A model generated the notes under the pieces. The model was not told the DNA's origin and did not search any database. It saw only the letters and a list, made by a program, of their open reading frames with translations. From Pseudomonadota bacterium (GTDB lineage Bacteria; Pseudomonadota; Gammaproteobacteria; Steroidobacterales; Steroidobacteraceae), in contig JAFEDT010000011.1 in the NCBI GenBank assembly GCA_018241445.1, positions 372,001 through 436,000 on the forward strand: a DNA stretch of 64,000 nt, read 5' to 3'. The position numbers and the translations under genes are program-made. Shown here piece by piece: positions 35,830 through 45,300 of this stretch. Numbering within the stretch: the first letter of the stretch is position 1; every line of letters starts with the position of its first letter.

Positions 35830-37196
35830 ACGCCGCGGACGGTGAATGGCGCAGTTTCGTGAGCCGCATGGAGGAACTGGCCGGCGCGTCGGGCCTGAAG
35901 TTCCATCCGGTCGACTTCGAGGCCGTGCCGGACAGCTTCATGATGGAGATCGCGGTCTACGGGCTGCCGGTGCGCATGCCGCACTGGTCCTTCGGCGTGC
36001 GCTATATCCATCAGCTGATCCAGCGCCACATGGGGCACTCACGGCTGTTCGAGGTGGTGTTTCCCGGCAACCCGGGGCACGCCTACCTGGCGCAGAGCAA
36101 CGGCCTGGCCGAGAACATACTGGTCACTGCGCACGTCCTGGGTCACGCGGATTTCTCGCGCAACAACTTGCTGTTCCGCCGCTGCCAGGAGCAGGTCAGC
36201 GAGCGCATCGTCGAGCACGCCGCCAACCATGCGCGCCAGATCTCCGCTGCCATCGAGGCCCACGGGGTGCAGCGCGTCGAGGCGGTGCTGGACGCGGCGC
36301 TCGCCCTCGAGCAGCACATCGACGTCGACCAGTCCCTGCGACGCGCTCGTTATCCGGAGTATCTGGAGGAACCCAGGGCGCCCGTCGATGATACCTTCCG
36401 CCGGCGCTTCGCGGCGCTGGAGTCGCGCGAGGCCAGCGCCGCCCCCGAGGCGCGCAAGCGTGCCCCGGTGCCGCCGCACCCGGAGCGCGACCTGTTGTGG
36501 TTCATCGCCCAGTATGCCCCGGAGATGGAGAGTTGGGAGCGCGACATCTTCCTCGCGGTGCGTGAGGAGTCGTTCTACTTCTATCCGGTATTCGCCACGC
36601 AGATCATGAACGAAGGCTGGGCCTCGTACTGGCACGCCAGGCTGCTGCGCGAGGCGGACTTCATTCCGCAGCACGCCTATGTCGATGCGATCAAGTGCCA
36701 CTCGGATGTGGTGCGCCCGATCGCCGCCGAGCAGCAGGTGGCGCTGAGCATCAACCCCTATCATCTCGGCTTCTCGATGTGGGAGAAGATCATCGAGCAG
36801 TCGGGGCTGGCGGCCGCGCGCTCGATCCTGGAGCAGGACGACGACTTCGCGTTCATACGCAACCACCTGACGCGCGAACTCGCCGAGGAACTCGGCCTGT
36901 TCCGTTACCGCGCCCGCGCCGATGGCCAGGTCACGGTGCTCGAGCAGGATCTCACTGCGCTGCACGAGGCGGTGTTGAAACCGAAATACAACTTCGGAGC
37001 GCCGCTCATGGCGGCGACGCAGATGCACACGGACGGAACGCTGGAGCTCACCCACGACAGCGCCACCGACGGGCGCGGCCTGGATCTGGAACGCAGCCGC
37101 AAGGTGCTCGAGTACCTGCAGCGTCTGTGGCACAGACCGGTAGTACTGCGGACCCTCGATCAGGCGGGAGCGGAACTCAGACTCACCGTGCCGTAA
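35826..37196 (+). CDS. SpoVR/YcgB family protein
   Basis: 456 residues. Conserved SpoVR segments: FHPVDFEAVPDSFMMEIAVY, GLPVRMPHWSFG, SNGLAENILVTAHVLGHADF, ERDLLWFIAQYAPEME, MNEGWASYWHARLL and INPYHLGFSMW. The HVLGH, WAHW-type and His-rich clusters suggest a metal-dependent enzyme-like fold, but activity is not established. Family members act in spore cortex formation in Bacillus and in stationary-phase starvation in proteobacteria. Third gene of prkA-yeaH-spoVR. Confidence 0.94.
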   Translation: MNAADGEWRSFVSRMEELAGASGLKFHPVDFEAVPDSFMMEIAVYGLPVRMPHWSFGVRYIHQLIQRHMGHSRLFEVVFPGNPGHAYLAQSNGLAENILVTAHVLGHADFSRNNLLFRRCQEQVSERIVEHAANHARQISAAIEAHGVQRVEAVLDAALALEQHIDVDQSLRRARYPEYLEEPRAPVDDTFRRRFAALESREASAAPEARKRAPVPPHPERDLLWFIAQYAPEMESWERDIFLAVREESFYFYPVFATQIMNEGWASYWHARLLREADFIPQHAYVDAIKCHSDVVRPIAAEQQVALSINPYHLGFSMWEKIIEQSGLAAARSILEQDDDFAFIRNHLTRELAEELGLFRYRARADGQVTVLEQDLTALHEAVLKPKYNFGAPLMAATQMHTDGTLELTHDSATDGRGLDLERSRKVLEYLQRLWHRPVVLRTLDQAGAELRLTVP

Positions 37197-37200
37197 AGAA

Positions 37201-37228
37201 GCCCGGGCCCGCTCACGCGGGCCCGGGC
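37201..37228. terminator. Strong GC hairpin at end of spoVR operon
   Basis: Perfect 12-bp inverted repeat (GCCCGGGCCCGC, loop TCAC, GCGGGCCCGGGC) four nt after the spoVR stop and 30 nt before the convergent porin stop. No T-tract follows on either strand, so it may act as a transcript-end stabiliser or bidirectional transcription barrier rather than a classical intrinsic terminator. Confidence 0.55.
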
Positions 37229-37257
37229 CTGCCCGTGCGCAGAAGTCGAGGGGGGAT

Positions 37258-38850
37258 CTACTTCTGGTACGGGTAGTAGCGGAACGACAGCATGCCGACC
37301 GTCATGTTGACGTCCGGCTCGCCACCGAGTCCGACGAAGGTCTGGCGCTTCGTGTACGAGCCCTGCAGGCCGACCTGCAGGTTGCCGAGCGCGCCCTGGT
37401 AGTACTTCCACCATGCACCCACGGTGCCCTGTGACACTGCACGGGTGTTGGCCGCGCACTTGCCGCCACCCAGGGTGCCGCAGCCGCTGTTGTCATACAG
37501 CGGGCTGCCGTAACCGTAGCCCAGCGGCTGGCCAGTGATCGCATCCGCCGCGGTGAAGTCGGTGGCGTCCTCGTGCTCACGGCCGTAGTAAGCGTAGATA
37601 GCCCAGTCGCTGTTGGGATGCAGCGTCAGGCCGGCGAGCACCTGGTAGCCCTTGACCGTGGCGAAGCGACCGTCAGGCCGCAGCGTCACGTCGGGAAGCT
37701 GCGCGCTGCCATAACGGCCTATGCCCTTGCCGGTGAGGCCGGAGAGCTGAAAGTCGAGCACGCCCGCCACCAGCGGCAACAGCATTCCGGCGCCCACGCC
37801 GCCGCCGGAAACGCTGTCGTTGACGCCCGCGGCGCGGTCGCGGAACCAGCGCGCGACGCCGTACAGCTCGTAGTGCCCGTAGCCTGGGTCCAGTGCCAGC
37901 TTCGCGATTACGTCCGGCGCGGCGTCCAGCGTGTAGTTCTGTCCGGAGTAGTACAGCGAACCCCCGGGGTTGTTGTATACCGTGTTCTTCGGCAGCGGAT
38001 TCGGTCCGTTGTAGATCAGCGTCTGCGGGCTCTCCAGCGACAGGCCAAGCGACACCGCGTCGCTGAACTTCTGCACCACCCGCAGCTGCGGGTTGCGCGT
38101 CCAGTTGAAGCCCGGCACGTACTGCGCGTCGATGGTCAGCGGCACGTTCTCGGCGCGCGGCATCAGGCCCTTCTTGTAGAGTGTCGCCAGGCTCCAGCTC
38201 TGGCCGGCCACGAAGTTGAATCCGGTGGCGTCGTTGCTGTAGGTGCCGTATGCCACCCGCAGGCGCGGGTTGTAGCTGTTGCTCTCGTTGGAGTTGGCGG
38301 TCGGCGCCGAGCCGAGGAAGTCCATCTCGAAGTACCCTTCGGCGTGCACGTCACCCTCGCGCGGGCCTTGCGCCAGCATGCTGATGCGGCTCTGGCGCGC
38401 CGAGAAGCGGAATTCCGACAGGTGATTGTTGGGGGAATTCGGGAACGGGATGCCGGTATTGAAGTTGGAACCGACGTCCGCCGATTCGTTCTTGTCGCGG
38501 TAGATGGTTGCGAGCTCCGTGTAGCCACCAAAGGTCAGGGTCACAGGTCCCGCGTGCAGTCCGGGTCCCTTGTCCTGCTTTGCGGCCGGCGAGGCGTTGG
38601 CCGCAGGCGCCTGGGCGACGGCCTGCTGCCGGTCCTGCTGCTGCTGCAGGCGGGTGATCTGCTGTTGCAGCTGCTGCACCTGCTGTTGCAGCGACTGCAG
38701 CTGCGCGCTGCTCGAGGCGTCCTGAGACTTCGCTTGCGGTGCCAGGAGCACTCCCAGCGCGGCGGCAACCGCGGCGGCAATGGCGGGGCGTTGCCCGTAG
38801 CCGGCGTACGGCGGTGTGCGATGGCGCAATTCGGATCGGATGACTGTCAT
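37258..38850 (-). CDS. Coiled-coil porin of the phosphate regulon (DcaP/OprP-like)
   Basis: 530 residues. The signal peptide ends near AKSQDASS. A Gln-rich coiled coil follows (about 47-75, LQSLQQQVQQLQQQITRLQQ), then a large beta-barrel beginning VTLTFGGYTELATIYRD and ending with the aromatic terminal strand FRYYPYQK. An N-terminal coiled coil before a trimeric barrel occurs in DcaP-like and some OprO/OprP-like porins. Near-consensus Pho box repeats upstream make a phosphate or polyphosphate/organophosphate channel the best guess. A Cys pair (GCGTLGGGKC) probably forms a disulfide in an external loop. Start ATG 38850 with GGAAG. Confidence 0.85.
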   Translation of the reverse strand: MTVIRSELRHRTPPYAGYGQRPAIAAAVAAALGVLLAPQAKSQDASSSAQLQSLQQQVQQLQQQITRLQQQQDRQQAVAQAPAANASPAAKQDKGPGLHAGPVTLTFGGYTELATIYRDKNESADVGSNFNTGIPFPNSPNNHLSEFRFSARQSRISMLAQGPREGDVHAEGYFEMDFLGSAPTANSNESNSYNPRLRVAYGTYSNDATGFNFVAGQSWSLATLYKKGLMPRAENVPLTIDAQYVPGFNWTRNPQLRVVQKFSDAVSLGLSLESPQTLIYNGPNPLPKNTVYNNPGGSLYYSGQNYTLDAAPDVIAKLALDPGYGHYELYGVARWFRDRAAGVNDSVSGGGVGAGMLLPLVAGVLDFQLSGLTGKGIGRYGSAQLPDVTLRPDGRFATVKGYQVLAGLTLHPNSDWAIYAYYGREHEDATDFTAADAITGQPLGYGYGSPLYDNSGCGTLGGGKCAANTRAVSQGTVGAWWKYYQGALGNLQVGLQGSYTKRQTFVGLGGEPDVNMTVGMLSFRYYPYQK

Positions 38851-39151
38851 CTTCGGACTTCCTGTGTAGGTGGCACGCCTGGCCGCGCGTGTAAGCGCCA
38901 TCGCAGGCTTCTTTCAAGCGCGCACACTGTGCTGCAGTCCCATGACACTTGCGCTGCACGCGGATGACAGTTGTATGACACGACGGGTCGGGCCCTGGCG
39001 GACGGCTGCACCCCCGGGGCGGTGGCGAATACACCCATAAGCCATTGAAACTGAAGTAAAAGACAGGTGGCGCGCTCTCTGAACGGCTTTTAATGGCGCA
39101 TTGGCCGGCCTTTAATCCGCGACGTGCTCTGATAGGCCCCCGGAGAGAAGC
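38851..39151. other. Divergent control region porin / RND operon (301 nt)
   Basis: No gene. The left part carries the phased Pho array for the porin. The right part, before the response regulator, holds a direct repeat TTTAAT at 39089-39094 and 39111-39116 (22 bp apart, two helical turns, both preceded by C/T and GGC-type sequence), a possible autoregulatory site of the OmpR-type regulator; GGAGAGAAG serves as its ribosome binding site. No strong sigma70 hexamers are evident. Confidence 0.5.
38942..38981 (-). promoter_or_regulatory. Phased Pho box array of the porin gene
   Basis: Reading leftward: GTGTCAT (38981-38975), N4 ACAA, CTGTCAT (38970-38964), a degraded unit GTGCAGC (38959-38953), then GTGTCAT (38948-38942). 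All start points are 11 bp or 22 bp apart, the PhoB period. The first two units together match the consensus better than the Pho boxes of phoB or pstS in this window. The array ends 91 nt before the porin ATG. Confidence 0.8.
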
Positions 39152-39829
39152 ATGCGCATCCTGCTGGTCGAAGACGAAAAGAAGCTGGTCGAGCTGGTGG
39201 CGCGCGCGCTGCGGGCGGAGCGCTATGCGGTCGACGTCGCCGAGGATGGCCCGGGTGGCTGGCAGCTCGCCCAGGGCTATGCGTACGACCTGGTCATCCT
39301 GGACCTGATGTTGCCCGGATTGCCGGGCGGCGAACTGCTGCGCCGCATCCGCGGCCGCAACCACCAGGTGCCGATCCTGATCCTGACGGCGCGTGACGCC
39401 ACCCTGGACAAGGTGGCGAACTTCGAGGCTGGCGCGGACGACTACCTCACCAAGCCATTTGCGCTGGCGGAGCTGCTGATGCGGGTCAAGGCGCTGCTGC
39501 GCCGTGGGCCGGTTGCGCGCGCCAGCGTGCTGCGGGTGGCGGACCTGGAGGTTGACCGCCTGACGCAGCAGGTCAGGCGCGCCGGCAGGCGCATCGAGCT
39601 GACACCGAAGGAATACGCGCTGCTGGAGTACCTGGTGACCAACCCCGGGCGCGTGTTCTCGCGCGCCATGATCATCGAACACGTGTGGGACCAAAGTTTC
39701 GAGGGGCTGACCAACATTGTCGACGTCTATGTGCGGCACCTGCGCGGCAAGATCGACGATCCGTTCCCGGTGAAGCTGATTCGCACCGTACGCGGCGTCG
39801 GCTACGGCCTGGACGAGGGTGCGGCATGA
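39152..39829 (+). CDS. OmpR-family response regulator of RND efflux operon
   Basis: 225 residues. The receiver has LLVEDEKKLVEL, Asp51 (VILDLMLPG), LTARDA and the lysine in LTKPFALAEL; the winged helix (about 125-222) has ELTPKEYALLEYLVTNPGRV and SFEGLTNIVDVYVRHLRGKID. The effector ending is of the CusR/CopR/QseB subgroup, which commonly control metal or drug efflux. It starts a five-gene overlapping operon with sensor kinase, adaptor, permease and outer membrane factor, so the target is probably its own operon. Confidence 0.92.
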   Translation: MRILLVEDEKKLVELVARALRAERYAVDVAEDGPGGWQLAQGYAYDLVILDLMLPGLPGGELLRRIRGRNHQVPILILTARDATLDKVANFEAGADDYLTKPFALAELLMRVKALLRRGPVARASVLRVADLEVDRLTQQVRRAGRRIELTPKEYALLEYLVTNPGRVFSRAMIIEHVWDQSFEGLTNIVDVYVRHLRGKIDDPFPVKLIRTVRGVGYGLDEGAA

Positions 39830-41229
39830 ACACGCGCTCGCTCAGTTTCCGGCTCGTGACCTGGTATGCCGGGGTGCTGTCGGTGGTGTTCGTGCTGCTC
39901 GGCGCCCTGATCGTGTTGTGGCTGCAGCGTTACCTGGAAGCGGACTTCATCGACACCCAGGCGCGCCGCGCGCGCCAGATCGCCGGCACGTTGCTGGTGG
40001 TGGCGACGCGCGCGCATGCCGAAGTGCTCACATCCGAGGTCGAGAGGTTGTATTCCCCGGAGGCCAGCGACCGCTTCATCCGCATCACGGCCGAAGACGG
40101 CCAGGTGGTATACCTGTCCGGCCCACCCAAGGACGAACGCTTCGATCCGCGCCAGGTGCCCGTGGCCCCGGCTGCGGCGCCCGCCGCCCGGACCGTGGAC
40201 AGTGCCGGTGCGCACCTGCTGGTGGCGTCGGCGCGCGCGCACGGCGCCGACGGCAGCGCATTCCTGGTCGAGGTCGGCGGAGCACGCACCGGCATCGACG
40301 CCATCCTGCGCCGTGTACTGACACTGCTGGCGCTGGCCCTGCCGCTGGCGGTGGCCGTGGCTGTGGCCGGCGGCTTCATACTGGTGCGGCGTGCGCTCAC
40401 CCCGGTGGCGCAGATGGCAGAGACGGCGGAGGCCATCACCCACCACAACCCCGGCGAGCGGCTGCCGGTGGTGCGCAGCGGCGATGAACTGGAGCGCCTG
40501 TCGCTGGCGCTGAATCACATGATCAGCCGCCTGGAGGCGGCGCTGCACGGCTCCAAGCAGTTCGTCGCCGACGCCTCCCATGAACTGCGCACGCCGCTCA
40601 CCGTGATGCGCGGGGAGCTGGAGAACCTGGCGCAGGACCATCATCTCGCGGCCGAGACGCGCGAGTCGCTCGGCAGCGTACTGGAGGAAGTGGGCCGCCT
40701 GACGGGCATTGTCGAGGGGCTGCTCGCCCTGTCGCGCATGGATGCCGGCGAGGCGCAGGCCCCGGCGCAGCGGGTCGACCTGGGGGAACTTGCCGCCACC
40801 ACCGCCGGGCAGATGAGCCTGCTCGCCGAGGACAAGGACGTGCGCATCAGCTGTGCGGCGGCGCCCGACGTCGCGGTCAGCGGCGACCCGTCGCGCCTCA
40901 AGCAGGTGATCGTCAACCTGCTGGACAACGCCATCAAGTACACCCCCGTTGGCGGCGAGGTCTGCCTGACCGTCACTCGTGATGCAGGCATGGCGTTGCT
41001 GGAGGTGCGCGATAACGGTATCGGCATTCCGGCCGAGGCCCTGCCGCACGTGTTCCAGCGCTTCTACCGCGTGGACGGTTCGCGTTCGCGCGAACAGGGC
41101 GGGGCAGGACTGGGTCTGTCCATCGTCGAGTCCATCTGTGGCGCGTACGGCGCGCAGGTCGAGGTCAGCAGCACTCCGGGCGCTGGCAGCACCTTCCGCA
41201 TCCGTCAGCCCCTGGCAGGAAAAACATGA
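39826..41229 (+). CDS. Membrane sensor histidine kinase of RND efflux operon
   Basis: 467 residues. Membrane helix 1 (about 12-34), a periplasmic domain of about 125 residues, helix 2 (about 163-187), HAMP, HisKA with DASHELRTPLTV (His252), HATPase with NLLDNAIKYTP, DNGIGIP and GGAGLGLSIV. No His/Met-rich metal-binding stretch stands out in the periplasmic part, so the signal (metal, drug or envelope damage) is open. Overlaps the regulator and adaptor genes by 4 nt each. Confidence 0.92.
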   Translation: MNTRSLSFRLVTWYAGVLSVVFVLLGALIVLWLQRYLEADFIDTQARRARQIAGTLLVVATRAHAEVLTSEVERLYSPEASDRFIRITAEDGQVVYLSGPPKDERFDPRQVPVAPAAAPAARTVDSAGAHLLVASARAHGADGSAFLVEVGGARTGIDAILRRVLTLLALALPLAVAVAVAGGFILVRRALTPVAQMAETAEAITHHNPGERLPVVRSGDELERLSLALNHMISRLEAALHGSKQFVADASHELRTPLTVMRGELENLAQDHHLAAETRESLGSVLEEVGRLTGIVEGLLALSRMDAGEAQAPAQRVDLGELAATTAGQMSLLAEDKDVRISCAAAPDVAVSGDPSRLKQVIVNLLDNAIKYTPVGGEVCLTVTRDAGMALLEVRDNGIGIPAEALPHVFQRFYRVDGSRSREQGGAGLGLSIVESICGAYGAQVEVSSTPGAGSTFRIRQPLAGKT

Positions 41230-42368
41230 AGTCACGCAATACGCGTTGGATTGTGAGTCTGGCGATAGCGCTGCCGGTCATGGCGGGCACCGGGTACCTG
41301 TTGCATCAACCGCCCGCGCACGCCGGCAACGCGGCGCAACTGCCGGCGGTGGCGGTCAGCCCCGTGATGCGCGCCGACCTGTTCCGCACGCTCACCATAC
41401 CGGCCGAGTTCCGCCCCTACAACGAGGTGGACGTGCACGCCAAGGTGGCGGGTTTCGTGCGCGACATGAAGGTGGACATCGGCGACAAGGTGCGCGCGCG
41501 CCAGCTGCTGGCCGTGCTGGAAGTGCCCGAATTGCAGGATGAGCTGCAGCACGCGATCGCGACGCAGGCGCGCGCCGCCGCCGAGTACGGGGACGCACAC
41601 CTGGCCTATACGCGGCTGCTGGCGGTGAACAGGGAGCATCCGAACCTGATTGCCCAGCAGGACGTGGACAGCGCTGCGGCCCACGATGCCACTTCGGCCA
41701 GCGCGCTGGCGGCGGCGCGGTCGGACGTCAACAAGTACCGCGCCCTGGTCGGCTACACGCGCATCACCGCGCCGTTTGGCGGAGTCGTCACGCGCCGCTA
41801 CGCCGATCCGGGCACGCTCATCCAGGCCGGAACCGCCTCCAGCACCCAATCGACGCCCCTGGTGCGCATTTCCGATAACGAGCGCCTGCGGCTGGATTTT
41901 CCGGTCTCCGTGGACTACGTCAGCAGCGTGCGCGTCGGGGCGCCGGTGAGCGTACGCGTCGATTCCCTTGGCGGCCGCATCATCGAGGGTCGCATCGCGC
42001 GCCTCGCCGACCGGGTTGACGACGCCACCCGCACCATGGTGGTCGAGATGGAACTGCCCAACCCGGACGGACAGTTGGTTGCCGGGATGTACGCCACGGT
42101 TACCCTCAGGGCGGACGAGCGGCCGCGGGCGCTGTCAGTCCCGCTGCAGGCGGTGTCGGCCGGCGGACACGAAGTGTGGGTCGTGGACGGCAGTGACCGG
42201 CTGCAGCAGCGTACGGTGCAACTGGGCATGGAGACCGCCGACCGCCACGAGGTGTTGAGCGGCCTCAAGGAGGGCGAGCGCGTGGTGCTGGGCGGCGGCA
42301 GCCAGCTCGTCGCGGGGGAGCGTGTCACGCCACGGGCGGTTGCGGTCGCGGTGGCGACGCAGGAGTAG
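41226..42368 (+). CDS. RND efflux periplasmic adaptor (membrane fusion protein)
   Basis: 380 residues. An N-terminal signal/anchor (about 8-26) precedes the lipoyl-like and hairpin domains (EVDVHAKVAGFVRDMKVDIG, a short alpha-hairpin over residues about 90-165), then the beta-barrel domain (ITAPFGGVVTRRYADPG) and the membrane-proximal domain. The adaptor bridges permease and outer membrane channel. There are no lipobox Cys or heavy-metal motifs; closer to HAE1-type drug efflux adaptors. The permease gene begins 6 nt later. Confidence 0.93.
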   Translation: MKSRNTRWIVSLAIALPVMAGTGYLLHQPPAHAGNAAQLPAVAVSPVMRADLFRTLTIPAEFRPYNEVDVHAKVAGFVRDMKVDIGDKVRARQLLAVLEVPELQDELQHAIATQARAAAEYGDAHLAYTRLLAVNREHPNLIAQQDVDSAAAHDATSASALAAARSDVNKYRALVGYTRITAPFGGVVTRRYADPGTLIQAGTASSTQSTPLVRISDNERLRLDFPVSVDYVSSVRVGAPVSVRVDSLGGRIIEGRIARLADRVDDATRTMVVEMELPNPDGQLVAGMYATVTLRADERPRALSVPLQAVSAGGHEVWVVDGSDRLQQRTVQLGMETADRHEVLSGLKEGERVVLGGGSQLVAGERVTPRAVAVAVATQE

Positions 42369-42374
42369 CAGGCC

Positions 42375-45300
42375 ATGCCCCGCTTCGCGCTGCGCTTCCC
42401 TTACCTGGTCATCGTGCTGTGCCTGATCACCTGCGTGGTCGGAATCACCCAGCTGGTGCGCATGCCGGTCGACCTGTTTCCGCCCATCCGCATCCCGGTG
42501 GTGGTGGTGGCGACCTTCTTCTCGGGCATGCCTCCCGAACAGGTCGAGACCGACATCACCGGGCGCTTCGAGCGCTTCTTCACGCTTGCCTCGGGGGTCG
42601 ATCACATCGAATCGCGCTCGCTGCCCGGGGTGAGCCTGATCAAGATCTACTTCCAGCCTGGCTTCAACGCCAACGCCGCGGTCACCAGCATCGCCAACCT
42701 GGCGCTCGCCGACCTGCGCAAGTTGCCGCCCGGAACGCTGCCGCCGGTGGTGTTGAAGTTCGACGCCTCCAGCCTGCCGGTGTGCCTGGTGACGCTCAAG
42801 GGCGCGGGCCTTAGCGAGGCGCGCCTGCGCGATCTGGGCCAGTACGACGTGCGCAACCAGATTGCCAGCGTTCCCGGCGCTTCCGTGCCGCAGCCCTTCG
42901 GCGGGCGCTACCGCCAGATCATGGTGTACGTCGATCCGCTGAAGCTGCAGGCCCATGAGCTGTCGGTGATGGACGTGGTGCGCACCGTCAACCAGGCCAA
43001 CCTCATCCTGCCGGCCGGCGACGTCAGGATCGGTCCCTACGACTACAACCTGTACGCCAACAGCCAGCTGGATACCGTCGATGAGATCAACCGGCTGCCG
43101 CTGAAAACGGTGAACAATGCCGCGGTGCTGGTGCGGGACGTGGGCCACGCCCAGGACGCCGCCCAGATCCAGTCCAACATCGTGCGTGTCGACGGCCAGC
43201 CCTCGGTCTACCTGCCGGTCCTCAAGCAGGGTGGTGATGCAAATACAATCGCAGTGGTGGACGGTATCCGCCGCGGCGTGTCACGACTGCTGGATGTGCC
43301 GCGCCAGCTGGTCGCGCAGGTGGTCTTCGATCAGTCGCAGTTCGTGCGCAGCGCTATCGAAAACCTCATCCACGAAGGCCTGATCGGCCTGGCGCTCACC
43401 GGCTGCATGATCCTGGTCTTCCTGGGGAGTATGCGCGCCACACTGGCCGTGTTCCTGTCCATCCCGCTGTCGGCGCTGGCGGCCTTCATCGCGCTGTCCT
43501 TCGGGGACAGCACCATAAACGCCATGATCCTCGGTGGCCTCGCACTGGCGTTCTCGCGCCTGATCGACAACTCGGTGGTGGTGCTGGAGAACATCTTCCG
43601 GCACATCGAGAACGGCGAGACCCCGGCCGAGGCCGCCGAGCGCGGCGGGCGCGAGGTGCAGCTGCCGGTGCTCGCGGCTACCCTGACCACGGCCATCGTG
43701 TTCTTCCCGGTGATCTTCCTTGCGGGCGTGAGCCGCTTTCTGTTCACCGCGCTGGCGCTGGCGGTGGTGCTGTCGCTGTTCGCCTCCTACTTCGTCGCCA
43801 TGACCGTCGTACCGCTGTTCTGCGCGCGCTTCATCGGCGCCCACGAGGAGCGTGAGGCCCAGGGCGATACGGCCGCGCAGGTCGGCGATCCCGAGGTGGA
43901 TCCCGCCGCCGGCGAGGGGGCAGCAGCCGCGCCGCGCGGTGCGTTGGCGGCGTTCGCCCACCGCTTCCACCGCTCCTTCAACGCCGCCTTCGCCAGGCTG
44001 CTCGATCACTACCAGGACTCACTCGCCCGTTGCCTGCTGCGCCCGGTCGCGACAGTGGTGGCGATCAGCGGCCTGTTCGTTCTGTGCGCCGGACTGTACC
44101 CCTTCATCGGCAAGGCCTACTTTCCGCGCACCGATCCGTCGCAGTTCGTGATCAATCTCAAGGCCCCGACCGGCACGCGCATGGAGCTGACCGACAAACT
44201 GGTGGAGCAGGTCGAACAGATCGTGCGCCAGGTGGTGCCGGCCCGTGAGTTGAAAACCCTGGTCTCCAACATCGGCACCACCCCGGGGTTTTCCTCCATC
44301 TACACACCCAACTCCGGTCCGCACACCGCGTTCGTACAGGTGGGCCTGAAGCCCGGTCACTCCCGCAGCAGCTTTGCCTACATGGACGCGGTGCGGCAGC
44401 GCATCGGCCGCGACCTGCCGCTGCTCAGCACCTACTTCCAGACTGGCGGCCTGGTGGACGCGGTATTGAACCTCGGCCTGCCGGCGCCACTGGATGTGCA
44501 GGTGAGCGGCAGCGATATGCAGACGACTCATGAGGTCGCCACGCGGATCGCCGGCGCGGTGCGCGCGCTGCCGGGTGTCAGCGACGTCATGGTGCCGCAG
44601 GACGTCGACTACCCCTCGCTGCGCCTGGACATCGATCGGCTGCACGCCAGCGAGCTGGGGCTGGACGAGAAAGAGGTGGTCGGCAATGTGATCACCGCCC
44701 TGACGTCAAACGGCATGATTGCTCCGAGCTACTGGGTGGATCCGAAGAGCGGCAATGATTACCTGCTGACCGTGCAGTACCCGGAAGGTTATATCCACAA
44801 CCTGACCGACCTGCGCGCGGTGCCGCTGCGCGGCGCCGGCGCGAGCGTACCCACCCGGCTCGATACCGTCAGCAGCATCCGCCACATCGAGTCCCCGACC
44901 GAAGTGGATCACTACCAGCTGCGCCGCGAGATGGACGTGTACGTGTCGCCCGACGGCGAGGATCTGAGCCATGTCCTTACCGGTGTCGAGCGCATCGTCC
45001 ACGGCATGACGCTGCCGGCCGGGGTGCGGGTGACGGTGCGCGGTTCCGCCGAGGCGATGCGCAGTTCCTTCAGCGCCTTCGGCTTCGGCCTGATCCTGGC
45101 GACGTTGCTGGTATACCTGGTCCTGGTGGCGCAGTTCCAGTCCTTCCTCGATCCGTTTCTCATCCTGCTGGCGGTGCCCACCGGGCTGGCCGGCGTGCTG
45201 CTGATCCTGTTCGCGACCGGCACCACGCTCAACATCATGTCGCTGATGGGAGTGGTCATGATGGTCGGTATCGTGGTCTCCAACAGCATCCTGATCGTGG

